DNA of 64,000 bases from Seiridium cupressi (GCA_036674765.1 JARVKI010000039.1:186001-250000); one strand, 5' to 3'; positions 44,430 to 54,495 are shown, numbered from the stretch's first letter. The notes: generated by a model not told the origin, from the letters alone. Numbers and translations: made by a program.

Positions 44430-45830
44430 CTATACTTTCGATGTCTCCAGCCCCTTGTACAACTCATCGAACTTCTCCCTAGCATTCACCATACAGTCGT
44501 GCGAGTAGATCATTTCCTGGACATCGGGACTCGCCCACTTGTCGGGCACCGGCTTGCCCTTCTCCTTGGCCTCGGCGAACATGCGATCGCGGTCCTCGCG
44601 CGCCTTGCCCTCGCCCAGATGCATGGTCTTGCCGTTGAGCGCGGCGAGGTTGACCAGCGTCGTGGCTCGCTCCTTGCGCAGCAGCTCGTATACCTCCAGG
44701 GCCTTGGCCACGGCCCCCGGGTCACTGCCGGGAGTCTGTGATAATGTCTCGGCCAGCACCGCTGCGTCCTCCATGGCGAGCGCGGCGCCCTGCGCAAGAT
44801 GGGGCAGTGTGGGATGGCAAGCATCGCCAACAAGTGCCACATTGCCGTACGTCCATCGATCTAGAGGCTTGTGGGAACGTAGACGCCACTCGCAGACCTC
44901 GCCCTCGGGTACGAGGTTCAACATGGTCTGGACTAGAGGGCAGAAGTCGGCGTAGACCTTCAACATCTCGCCCTTGTCACCCTTGGTGGTGTAGGTAGCG
45001 TTGGTCGCAGCCGCGAAGTTGGAATCTGGCTGTGCGGTCGAAAGGTTGTAGATATTGTGGCTCATGATGGGGTATGCCACAATATGCCGCCTCTCGCCGA
45101 TCCAGCGCATAGCGCAGTCAGAGTCGAGGAGCTTGATGAGCTCGGGGTAGGGCTGACATTGTTCGCGGGTAAGCATGATACGGTAGGCAGCCTGGCCGGT
45201 ATCCTCAATCTCGGCGTCGATCTTCAATTCGCGCAGCATGGCGTATCTGGTGTTCGACTTGATACCGTCGGCACCAATGAGGACATCAGTCTCAACCTCG
45301 TACGGCTCCCCATCCCGCGGCTCGATCGTGAATCTCGGCTTGGACCCGAACGTGTCGACATTCTTCAACGATGAGCCGAATTTGAACTTGATAGCACTCT
45401 CCTTTTGACAGGCCTCGTATATACCGCCTGCCAAACTCTCGCGATGGCCTGTCATGTGTGGGTATCCGAACTTCCCCTCAATGTCGGGCATCTTGACATG
45501 TGCAAGCACCTCATTGTCGGAGCCACGTACGATGCTGGTCTCCCGGATATTGGTCGCCTCCTTCTCTATCCTGGTGCCTCTGAAGCAGTCTAGTCTATCC
45601 AGAATCCGCAGCATGTTCGGCGCCAGCTGGATACCGGCGCCTACGAAACCAAGGTTTGAGGCATACTCGTATACGGTAATGTTCTTGAAACCTTTCCTGG
45701 CGAGGGCGAGGGAAGTGGTCAGGCCGCCCATCCCTGTATACCAATCAGTCTCACATTGCCATGTGGTCCATTGGGGATTGCACTTACCAGCACCGACAAT
45801 GTCGATATTGAGATCTCTGTGGTCAGCCAT
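44430..45830 (-). CDS. Class A FAD-dependent monooxygenase, salicylate-hydroxylase-like
   Basis: Exons (minus) 45830-45788 and 45733-44430, separated by a 54-bp intron, encode 448 residues. The Rossmann motif is GAGMGG, with glycines at residues 13, 15 and 18, followed by LTTSLALARKG. The DG motif is DVLIGADGIKSNTR. The GD motif that binds the FAD pyrophosphate and NAD(P)H is NVALVGDACHPTLPHLAQGA. This three-motif pattern defines aromatic hydroxylases using NAD(P)H and O2. Close families are salicylate 1-hydroxylase and 3-hydroxybenzoate 6-hydroxylase, but many fungal secondary-metabolism enzymes look the same. The start is the ATG at 45830. The intron is a multiple of three without stop codons and cuts the codon of the second Rossmann glycine. 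The gene is divergent from ribokinase. Confidence 0.88.
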   Translation of the reverse strand: MADHRDLNIDIVGAGKCNPQWTTWQCETDWYTGMGGLTTSLALARKGFKNITVYEYASNLGFVGAGIQLAPNMLRILDRLDCFRGTRIEKEATNIRETSIVRGSDNEVLAHVKMPDIEGKFGYPHMTGHRESLAGGIYEACQKESAIKFKFGSSLKNVDTFGSKPRFTIEPRDGEPYEVETDVLIGADGIKSNTRYAMLRELKIDAEIEDTGQAAYRIMLTREQCQPYPELIKLLDSDCAMRWIGERRHIVAYPIMSHNIYNLSTAQPDSNFAAATNATYTTKGDKGEMLKVYADFCPLVQTMLNLVPEGEVCEWRLRSHKPLDRWTYGNVALVGDACHPTLPHLAQGAALAMEDAAVLAETLSQTPGSDPGAVAKALEVYELLRKERATTLVNLAALNGKTMHLGEGKAREDRDRMFAEAKEKGKPVPDKWASPDVQEMIYSHDCMVNAREKFDELYKGLETSKV

Positions 45831-46688
45831 GATGGGTAAGAACAAGTATGATTATATGATACGCAGAGAATACCGGGAGTATTTGCTAGCTTCCCGACTT
45901 CGCGTCAAGAGCTCCAGGCGTGTCCGTGATGGGGTTTATAGCCTGCTCGGGGGTATTCATATATCCTGGGGCAAAGCCATGGCAAGCAACGAATAGAGTG
46001 GGAACTAGAATTCCCCAGTGCGGGGTCAAGCTCCAGCAGGATATGCCATAAGGAAAGCGTCATAGATGGGAGGCATGCATGAGTTAGCCCTGAAGAAGAT
46101 CTCCAAATCGCTGCCCGTCGTCTTGCAGAGCCCGTGATGGGTACCGGGCGAATGAATGCCCTCTTGTCTCGCCGACAGACGGCCTGTCCACATGTCAGCT
46201 GCCAAGTAAGCACGGGGCTTTCAGACGAGCTGAACAAGTTCCTCGAGTCGAGCCATGCGCCAGCCCAGACCATCCCACTGTATTCAGGGGAGTAGTGGGG
46301 GCGACAGCGGGCGAAAGCATCATGGTCGTCGGATCGTACATAGAAGAACGACCGATATACTTCATGGAGGGGCCATTATGGCCCCTACGTACGTCACACT
46401 AACTCCCCTAGCGGCACCGCTGTCCTAATGCCCAAGCTTGCGGCCACGAGCATGCGGGGTTACGCTGAACCCCAAATCGCATTGGCTATTTGGAGGGGCA
46501 GTAGCACCTTTTACTGCCGAACCAGCAATCCAGCGGGACATCTATCACCCATCCAATTGTGAATTCCAACGATAGCAGAAGAGGCTGTCGAGGGAGCACC
46601 GATACGTCCGAGCTGACGGGCACATTGAGATTCCAGGTACCATCTCTGGCATTCGTGCCGCCGCTGCCCTGGAGACCACCCCGTCGCA
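45831..46688. promoter_or_regulatory. Divergent promoter region, monooxygenase and ribokinase
   Basis: These 858 bp lie between opposite start codons and must contain both promoters. A GGCCATTATGGCCC palindrome lies near 46371-46384. No known operator could be assigned. Confidence 0.4.
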
Positions 46689-47663
46689 ATGTCAACAAAA
46701 ACACCCCTCATCACCGTCCTCGGCTCTCTGAACATCGACCTTGTCTCCTACGTGTCTCACCATCCGCTTCCCGGCGAGACTCTCACGTCCAAATCGTTTG
46801 CTGTCTCCCCCGGGGGCAAGGGTGCCAACCAGGCCGTCGCCTGTGCTAAGCTCTCGCGCTCCAAGACCGCGGCGACCAGCACTGACAATGAGACGGCACA
46901 CATCCGCATGGTTGGTGCCGTGGGCTCCGACACGTACGGCGAGATTCTGCTTTCTAATATGTCGACTCATGGTGTCGACGTGAGTGGGGTGAGTGTCCAG
47001 AAGGACGGCAAGACAGGCATAGCCATCATAGTCGTGGACGAGCCGACGGGGCAGAACAGGATCATCCTCAGCCCCGAGGCGAACCATTCGTTGCTGCCGG
47101 CGCAATTCGGCATTTTGCCAGACTCGAAGCCGGACCTCCTGATCATGCAGCTTGAAATCCCCATCCCGACCGTGTTGCAGGCGCTGAAAGCCGCGAGAGA
47201 GGCTGGCGTGAATGTCCTGCTCAACCCGGCCCCGGCGGTACCATTACCTGACGAGGCATACCAGGGACTGGCACATTTGGTGTTAAACGAGACGGAGGCC
47301 TCGATACTTGGCGGTGTTGCAGAATCAGAGCTTGATACCGAGCACGGCCTGGCCAAGGTATCCAAGGGATTCCTTGCGAGAGGAGTCAAGACCGTGATAG
47401 TGACGTTAGGCGGAAGAGGTGTTTTCTACCTGAATGAGAAGGGAGATTCTGGGCTGGTGCCAGCCGAGAAAGCCAAGGTTGTAGATACAACGGCGGCTGG
47501 AGACACTTTTGTTGGGAGTTACGCGCTGGAGGTTGTTGCTGCAAATGCCAAGGGGGCAGAACCTGACATTGCAGCTGCAGTGAGAAAGTCGAATAAAGCC
47601 GCCGCAAAGACGGTAGAAAAGCTTGGGGCACAGGTCTCGATACCGTGGCGAGATGAATTATAG
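46689..47663 (+). CDS. rbk1: Ribokinase
   Basis: A single exon of 324 residues starts at ATG 46689. It belongs to the PfkB/ribokinase family. The N-terminal substrate motif is GSLNIDLVSYV, then PGETLTSKSFAVSPGGKGAN, where GGKGANQAVA is PfkB signature 1. The C-terminal signature 2 is VVDTTAAGDTFVGSYALEV, and its DTTAAGD holds the catalytic-base aspartate and anion hole. LNPAPAVPLPDEAYQ and LNETEASILGG are typical ribokinase elements. The enzyme phosphorylates D-ribose at O5 with ATP and feeds the pentose-phosphate and nucleotide pathways in the cytosol. Family assignment is firm. Confidence 0.93.
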   Translation: MSTKTPLITVLGSLNIDLVSYVSHHPLPGETLTSKSFAVSPGGKGANQAVACAKLSRSKTAATSTDNETAHIRMVGAVGSDTYGEILLSNMSTHGVDVSGVSVQKDGKTGIAIIVVDEPTGQNRIILSPEANHSLLPAQFGILPDSKPDLLIMQLEIPIPTVLQALKAAREAGVNVLLNPAPAVPLPDEAYQGLAHLVLNETEASILGGVAESELDTEHGLAKVSKGFLARGVKTVIVTLGGRGVFYLNEKGDSGLVPAEKAKVVDTTAAGDTFVGSYALEVVAANAKGAEPDIAAAVRKSNKAAAKTVEKLGAQVSIPWRDEL

Positions 47664-47989
47664 TTACAGCCGACCACGAAACGGCAATAAAATCATGCAT
47701 GATATATAGTTGACTGGACAGCGGTCTGTGATGTACAACCTAATTTTCATTCGAAGGAGTGATGCTTCTGACAATTGACGAGCGACATGTGTTATCCAAG
47801 CGACCTTCCTGCCATGGCTATTTGCTGAATAGTGCCACACGAACGCATGGCCCGCATTGAAATGTATTCGCAATATCTACCGCTTGAATTCTGAAATTGT
47901 AGACCATGTTTTATAAGCGTGCAATACCAGTGTGTTCGTATTCACTACCTTGTGAGAAACTCTAAGTGTCTAAGTGAGATGTTGATTCT
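47664..47989. other. Convergent intergenic region, no gene seen
   Basis: A 326-bp spacer between ribokinase (+) and the broken minus-strand frame. It is AT-rich, as expected for two facing terminators. Confidence 0.5.
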
Positions 47990-49144
47990 TTACCACCATC
48001 CTGCCAGATTCAAGTTCCACCTCTTCATCGCAGACTTCCTGCTATCTGATGACCGACGGAGCTTGGAAATATGTTCCATGATATGGTAAGCCTTCCTTGG
48101 TCCCCAGTGCGCCTCAACGATAGAGGAAAGGTCGTTGGAGATTAGAGGCTGTGAGGGTGACCAAACCGAAGCTGGATTATGCCGCTTGACGGTGCCGACA
48201 ACTGTCGTCTCTAGTCGTGTCTGCGGGAATCCAGAATGAGAGTATGACAAAGTCACCTCCATGAAATTCGTCTTGGTGTCGCCGAGCTGGTATTCGAGGT
48301 CAGCAATGAGGTTGTCCGTCTCATTTGTGTATGTCGCGGTCTTCTGCAAAGGCTGTAATGGGCCAAGCTTCAGGTGTGCCAGTGTGAGGTGACTGGAGCC
48401 GGGAATGATGCATCTCGGTGCGTTTCTGTTCATTATGCCGATGATGTCGTTCCCTCCGGTCGGCGCAATTCCCAGTTCTACGTCGTAAAGATAGCCACAG
48501 ATCTGGGCGGATATCTCAACAGCCACCTACACTGTTGCAGTGCCATCTCCTAGTGTTGTCATCTCGGGAACAATTCGAATGTGGGGAATCAAGAGACTGG
48601 GCTCCCAGGCGGGGTCACTTGACCCATGGACAGACGGGACAGAGCTGCTGATCTGGCGAAATCCGTAAGTGTTGAAGGCATCATGACCTAAAGGCATGAC
48701 CGGATCTGGATCATACGACCCTTCCGATGAGCTGCCGTCGAAAATGGATGCCCCGTCTTGACTAGAAGGTCTCCGTCCTAGCTGACCCGACGCTGTAGGA
48801 GATCCAGTACTCGATTCACGACTTCCTACATCGTATCGGCGACAGGTAGCCCTCGAAGATGAGGCTCTCCCATTGGAGAAAGACCGAAGTTTGGTAAGTA
48901 GTCTGGGTGTTTGCGTTTTGAGAAGTTTGTAGCTCGATGACTTTCCGGATATTGGATGATTGATAGGACGTGGTGTAACATCGGAAGCGTCTTTTCTGGT
49001 GTGATTCTTATCTATTTCATCGCTGAGCCTTCCGAAGATGGATGGAGGACTTGACTCCAAATCTTGCATTGACATCGACTTGCCAATCTTCGCAACCTGC
49101 AAGGGGCGCGGGCTCAGAAAGCTAGCAGTCATGTTGGAGTCCAT
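47990..49144 (-). pseudogene. Unknown protein interrupted by a single in-frame TAG
   Basis: From the ATG at 49144 the frame runs 205 codons to a TAG at 48529-48527, then continues in the same phase for 179 more codons to the stop at 47990. The first part is Ser/Arg-rich and disordered up to about residue 180, then SLLIPHIRIVPEMTTLGDGT. Directly after the stop comes VAVEISAQICGYLYDVELGI, which reads as an unbroken continuation of a folded domain. One base change (TGG to TAG) would explain the break, and Trp suits the TV-x-VAVEI context. No good splice pair removes the stop. The family is not recognised with confidence. It faintly resembles the region near VWA/RING-type fungal proteins, but that is only an impression. 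It could be a pseudogene, readthrough, or two genes. Confidence 0.5.
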
Positions 49145-49304
49145 TCTTCTCAAATCTGAGAAGTCTTCGATAAGCTGCGGAAGGCTTCACGGAGCTTCTA
49201 TAATCGAAGAGAGGCGGCCTGGGTTTGCTTTCCTCGATAACGTTCTCTTCCTAGCTGGTCAATGATAGGCTGACCGGATCGATGTAAAGCTGAATCCAAA
49301 CCTT

Positions 49305-49640
49305 CTAGTTTGGCAAAAGTATGGATTTCTGTGCCTCTAGATGACCATGCTTGAGGTGCTGCCTGGGATGGCGTTGCTCAAGTGTTTTGTAGCCAAAAAC
49401 ATCACACAGGGAGAGAAAACGAAGGACTCGGTTTGGTTTGCTTTCCCTTCGAGGAGTAAGACTCTCTTCGGTGTTGCCAAAAGATGTCCCGAGCCAAGAC
49501 GGAGAGAAGCGGTACCAACTATAGCAACAGAGGGGAAGGCCGACGATTAAGGTGAGAATGACGCATGCGATGACAATGATTGAGATGCCAAGACTAGAGA
49601 GCCCAACCTTACGCAATGTAAGCGTGTCACGACTTTCCAT
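49305..49640 (-). CDS. Small single-pass membrane ORF (111 residues)
   Basis: An ATG at 49640 opens a 111-residue frame. One strong transmembrane helix lies at about residues 14-38 (LGISIIVIACVILTLIVGLP) and is followed by CCYSWYRF, a cysteine-containing juxtamembrane segment that could be palmitoylated. The rest is hydrophilic with basic patches. No family is recognised. Its start overlaps the end of the next ORF upstream by 14 nt in a different frame. It may be a separate gene or the second exon of one gene with 49627-49956. Confidence 0.4.
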   Translation of the reverse strand: MESRDTLTLRKVGLSSLGISIIVIACVILTLIVGLPLCCYSWYRFSPSWLGTSFGNTEESLTPRRESKPNRVLRFLSLCDVFGYKTLEQRHPRQHLKHGHLEAQKSILLPN

Positions 49641-49956
49641 ATCGATACACTGCAGCAGGTTTCGGAGGAAGAGGCAGCACTTCTTGGGACTGCCCGAGGA
49701 AAGGACTTAGAATTGTAGTAGTACTCTCCGAAACGGTGCCAGAAGTCTCGTGCACGATCGGCAGAACAGGAAGGCTGGGATGTGTCAAAGAGGTGCGACT
49801 GCGTCGGAAGATGATACCACGCAGACCAGAAGAGTGGTTTGGGCCAAGGTCGAATCCCCGGACGACAACACCCACGATCAACGCAATGAGAAGGGTGAGG
49901 AGAACGGCAATGGCGGCGATGATACCCGGATGTAGCCTTTCGGTGGCAGTGGCCAT
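49627..49956 (-). CDS. Small single-pass membrane ORF (109 residues)
   Basis: From the ATG at 49956 the frame encodes 109 residues with an N-terminal transmembrane helix (GIIAAIAVLLTLLIALIVGV) and a Ser/Thr/Pro-rich tail ending AVYRYGKS. A longer start at 50157 would add 67 residues and overlap the end of the E2-variant gene. No family is recognised. The layout (short N terminus, one helix, hydrophilic tail) is the same as in the overlapping ORF downstream, so the two could be ancient duplicates. Confidence 0.4.
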   Translation of the reverse strand: MATATERLHPGIIAAIAVLLTLLIALIVGVVVRGFDLGPNHSSGLRGIIFRRSRTSLTHPSLPVLPIVHETSGTVSESTTTILSPFLGQSQEVLPLPPKPAAVYRYGKS

Positions 49957-50153
49957 ATAAATGTGGTCAATTAGAACAGCTGATCGAACAATAATAACGC
50001 GACTCCAAAAATGCCAAAACCGTTTCTTCTTGGGTATCAGTGAATTGTTGTCTCGAGCCTTTGCTCTGTTGCGAGAACACTTTGGTAGGCCTGCTGCTCT
50101 AGGGAATGTAGGCAAGTACCACAGTTTAAAAAAGACGGGCAAAGGATGCGTCA

Positions 50154-51268
50154 TCATGTGGAATGTCCCAGCGTTCGAAGAAGGTTGCCCTTTACAGCTT
50201 CAATGTCATTGTCTTCCATGCTCAGGAAACGGATCTGATTTTGTGTCAACAATACGTCAACATCAGTATGTGCAGCAGTGGAATGGACTTACCACATCAT
50301 CTGAACCTCCCGACCCCCCAAACAACACTGGTTCCGACAAGCTGGTAGCAATCCCTTTCTTCACTCTTTCCTCCCATACGCCCTCCCAATTCCATTCTCC
50401 AGGCTTTCTTATGGGAGCCCCTGGTACAGGTGGGTCGCTAAGCGGAAGTGCCAGGTTACTCTCGTCGTTGCTGGCTTCTGCGAACACTTTGCCATTGTCC
50501 TGTCTGTGAGTGCGCCAGGCATGCCATGCTCCAGGGTTTCCCGCTGCTTCTAGTGGAAGCGAGTCGAGAACGTCTTCATCATCAAATGTGCTACGGATGT
50601 AACGAAGCACTTCAAAGGTTGATGTGTCATTTCGTTTTGTCTCTGCAAAACCTGGGGAATCGCCCACAGCCGAGCCCTTTGAACTGGGGGTTGCTCCGCT
50701 GCTCAAAGACGCCGCCGCTCGACGAGGAGGAGTCTGCGCTGTCTGTAATTGCGCGGCCGCGGTTCTGGTACGTCGACCGAACCAAGCTGGGAACCCATGG
50801 CGAAGACTAAAGCCGCCGGGAGGAAGGCGCTCCTCATCTGTCGCACTTACTGTGCCGTTGTCCTGGACATCGGTAGAGTACATATAGGTTGTCAAGGGAG
50901 TGATCAGAGGGTGAAATATGTCAGTCGCGAAGGTGACCAACGGCGGTAGCCGGGGGTATGCGTCAGGAAAGGATATTTGGAATCGCAGGACTGCAGGTGC
51001 ATAAGGTCCTTCCTAACGTCAGCTGAGGAGCTCGTAGTCAGGTCGGCAGGCATGGAATGCTCACCGTCCCGTACGAAGATGACGCCAGACCAGAGGCTTG
51101 AGTCGCCTGGTGTGAGACTGACGAAGATGCCATCAGGGCATGCTTGCTTGAGACCGGCACTTGCAAAGTTAGCCCCTGAATCGCGGACAAGACGCAGTCA
51201 ACGTACAATTCGGCTAGAAGCTGCTGTCTTCTCAAGGCCGGCAAAGCGCTCAGCTTGGCAGAAGCCAT
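50154..51268 (-). CDS. UEV-type ubiquitin-conjugating enzyme variant (AKTIP-like), catalytically inactive
   Basis: Exons (minus) 51268-51207, 51159-51065, 51008-50293 and 50234-50154, with introns of 47, 56 and 58 bp, encode 317 residues. The UBC fold is seen from residue 15 to about 110: LLAEFAGLKQACPDGIFVS, then LWSGVIFVRDGPYAPAVLRF, ISFPDAYPRLPPLVTFATD and IFHPLITPLTTYMYS. The usual HPN motif is HPL (residues 85-87). No cysteine follows at the catalytic position, so the protein cannot form an E2 thioester. AKTIP/FTS-like variants act as adaptors, for example in Hook/dynein-linked vesicle transport. The middle is Ser/Arg/Ala-rich, and a C-terminal part has GEWNWEGVWEERVKKGIATS. The first acceptor uses a CTAAC branch only a few bases from its AG. 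It is the only one that restores the LLAEFAGLKQA frame. Confidence 0.85.
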
Positions 51269-52414
51269 TTGGTTCTAGGAATTAGAGGATTGAGAATTGT
51301 GGTAGGAGGATGTGAAGCTGGAAGGTTGAGACACTTCGGCATCAAACAGGTTCGGATCCAATAGCCACGCGGTGAAGCATGTGGGGCATTGAGCCTGATG
51401 TGCAGTTGAGCCCGGAGGCAGTCTCCGGACAGCAACAGTTTCACATACGTACAGGCAAAGCAAATTCACCAAAGTCTTGCTAAATCTCTTTTGCTCTCGA
51501 CTTTAACCTTGATTCTTGGGCTTCAGGATTCGCGGAGCCGTGTACGAGGAATTATGCACTGCTGTAGTCCTGTCCACTGTATACATATACGACATCGCCC
51601 AAGCCCCAGTTGACTTCACATCGAGCATAGTAGCTTCAGATGCTAACTGAACGGCAAAGTTTGTGATTGCCTGTAATTATATGGAATTGTAGAGGGAGAA
51701 GACGACGAGAGACCGTAATTGGCCACAGTCGCACTTGTATACACATGTGCCTCCAGCTATGCCTTGAGATGCGTAGATACATCTTGGATACATAGCATAC
51801 AGCAGTTCAATGGTAAAGAGATTGACATGAGTGGGCATCTTGCTAGACTCCTAACCGCACCAACCATATAGTTTACATATCTAGCAACGAGTCGAAATTA
51901 CCAAGAACTTCCTGAGAGAGTTGATATATCCTAGTACTAGTCTAGCCAAGAATCTCTATACACCACCTCATGCGATTCCATGAAGACCGGTTGGGGACTT
52001 TGTAGCCTAGGCATGTCTATGCTAGCAAAGTTGTAACAGTGCCCCACTATCGCGGGGTCCTGATTCCTTGCAAGGATCAATTAAGAGATTGACCCCGCGG
52101 CGTCGACTTGTGGGAACTCGGCCAGAAGACGGCCATCTATTGTATCCCTCAAGGTACTTCGTTCGGAGTTGATATTTTAAATATATATGTGTTTCTACCT
52201 GCGCAAGCTGTGGCGAAACAAGTAAGGGCCAGGTTCACGCTCTTGAAATTCCACATTTGACGGCCGCATTCGGCGAATGACGCATATTTGACACATTTGT
52301 CACCTCCCAGTTGACTGCTCCTCCAACTTTCACATCTACTCCTTGTTCCAAGTTTTGCGACTACGGCTTGAATAAAATTAACTTAAACTCTTGTCTTTCA
52401 TCCACAAATCGACC
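51269..52414. other. Intergenic, no gene seen
   Basis: A 1.1-kb divergent spacer between the E2 variant (-) and the CCDC124-like gene (+), holding both promoters. It is AT-richer than average between 51.6 and 52.2 kb. No motif was recognised. Confidence 0.45.
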
Positions 52415-53143
52415 ATGGCAGGCAAGAAGAGCGCCGGCGAGAATAGCAAAAAGGCTGCTGGCAACGCGAAAAAGGCAGAGGCCGCAGCGCAAAAGGCCGC
52501 TGCTAACGATCGCAAGCAGGAAGCCGCAGAATCAGCCGAATGGTCTAAAGGCGCCAAGAGCAACGCAAAGAAGTGAGCTCACCTACACCCCGCTTTTCCT
52601 ACTCTTTTGCGACGATAATGGGTCACTAACCTGAGCAGGGAAGCTGAAGCTGCTAAGAAGGAAGAGCAAGCACGAAAGAAAGCCGAGAAAGCTGCGCTTG
52701 AAGCCGAGGAAGCAAAGAACACACCCAGCGGCGGGCCGAAGAACTCCAAGACGGCGGTAAAGAAAACAGGACGCGGTACACTCGACCTATCCCAGCTCGA
52801 TGCCGCCATGCCCGCGCTCAACGCCTCTGGTATTGACAACGCCCTCGACGCCCTCGGTGTTGCCAGCAACTCCCAAGACAAGATCGATAAGCACCCCGAA
52901 AGGCGATTCAAGGCTGCTTATGCTGCTTACGAAGAGCGTAGGCTGACGGAAATGGAGAGCGATGGCAGTGGTGCTGGTCTCAGGTTGAATCAGAAAAAGG
53001 ACCGGATTCGCAAGGAGTTTGAAAAGTCCCCTGATAATCCCTTCAACCAGGTCACCGCACAATATAATTCCACGAGAGAGGATCTGGCCGACATCCGGAC
53101 AAAGGAGAAGTCCAAGGTCGAAGCAAGGCTCGGCTCGAAATAA
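52415..53143 (+). CDS. CCDC124/Lso2-family ribosome-associated protein
   Basis: Exons 52415-52572 and 52639-53143, with a 66-bp intron, encode 220 residues. The N-terminal half is a lysine/alanine/glutamate-rich single helix (KKSAGENSKKAAGNAKKAE, then KKEEQARKKAEKAAL). The C-terminal half is the conserved domain with LDLSQLDAAMPALNASGIDN, RRFKAAYAAYEERRLTEM and FEKSPDNPFNQV. Human CCDC124 and yeast Lso2 bind the intersubunit space of idle 80S ribosomes through the basic N-terminal helix and help them restart after starvation. The order of helix and domain and the short length fit that family well. Confidence 0.9.
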
Positions 53144-54495
53144 TGCATCGCAGTGTCATCTTTGCGCCGGGCGCATCCACCACGTCAAAAGCCTGTGCCT
53201 CATGAGTCTTCCTGTGAAGGACGCTTCCATCATCCAACAGACCATTATTTGGACCACTACAAAGAGAGTCGAGTCCACGCATGAAGGTTCAATAAAGGCC
53301 ATCAAACCTACGAGGTTGAGACTAGTTGTGGTGCGGATAGTCTTGAAATACCCCATGCGATAGACGAGGGAAACGGAGTACCTGGCATGTCTCGATGGGA
53401 CGTCAACGGAACATTGGGGAACATAAAGATATTATGTAGAACGACATAGGATATTCTGTCGAATGATATAAAATCATACAGAATTCATATCTTGACGCTG
53501 TGGTTGGCGCCCAGCCGCTTGGGGTTCCTTGATAGAACAATAGTATACGCTGTTGTCAGATCTCGCAGAAAACGGGACCTTCTCAACCCATTCTCTGCCT
53601 CCTGCCATTCCGAGTCCCTGTACCGTCCCGACCGAATACAACGATGTTCCTTGTGATGGAGGGCATCCGCAACTGTTCCTAGCAATTGATTGGAGGCTTT
53701 GGAGTTGTTCGATGTGGAGACTATTTTGTTGACTGAGATTCCGGATGCACAGCAATTTCAATCCACGCGAAGGTTCATGGCCAGATAATAACTTCCAAAA
53801 TATGGTAACTCCATCTGCACCAACATGGTACTCTTTTTTTTCCCCACTTGCGATCTTAACCCATGCGAAGGGTCGCGGCCATATAACATGCGACAGATGG
53901 AACAACTTATACTCCGCATATATGCACAAATCGGTTTTCACCCCAATTCAAATCATACGGAATGTTATTCATCTGACATGTAGACTATTAAGAACTTACG
54001 TGCAAAATCTTAGACTGGCCTTAAAGACGTTCCTCCGAAATGTTACCTAGGTATAGAAAACCACAGCTCGGCAATCTTCGGCTGAACGCGATAAGCAGAG
54101 GGAAAGTGCGGATGACGTCCGCGGTTAGCAGCAAAGTCCGGATGCGCTACCAAGTTTAAGTGCCTTGCTCCATCCATTCTTTGCGCCTTTGCCCACATTT
54201 CCATACATTGCCGGCTCTCATCCCCGGATCGGTGTACCGTATCCTCGTGACCATTTGGTTCTGACGCAATTGCTATTTTCCGGGGAGCGCTTCTCCCGTA
54301 GACAATCTTTTATTCTCCATACCGAGATCCCGTGCTCACCCTTCTTTGTCCCGAAAAGCCTCAACGGCCTCCACGCTCACCGTTCTTCACTCCCCCGTTT
54401 CCGGACGATACGGCCAACCAGGAGACAGATATTACGCACCGTGTCAGGCTTGAGACAACCCCTGCAGTATATCTGACAAGGGAAGAGCGTGAGGA
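53144..54495. other. Intergenic, Leu5-like gene promoter
   Basis: The 1.35 kb include the CCDC124 3' region and the carrier promoter. The sequence from 54.17 to 54.48 kb is strongly pyrimidine-rich (CTTTGCCC, CTCCCCCG), a usual fungal leader signature. No gene is recognised. Confidence 0.45.
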
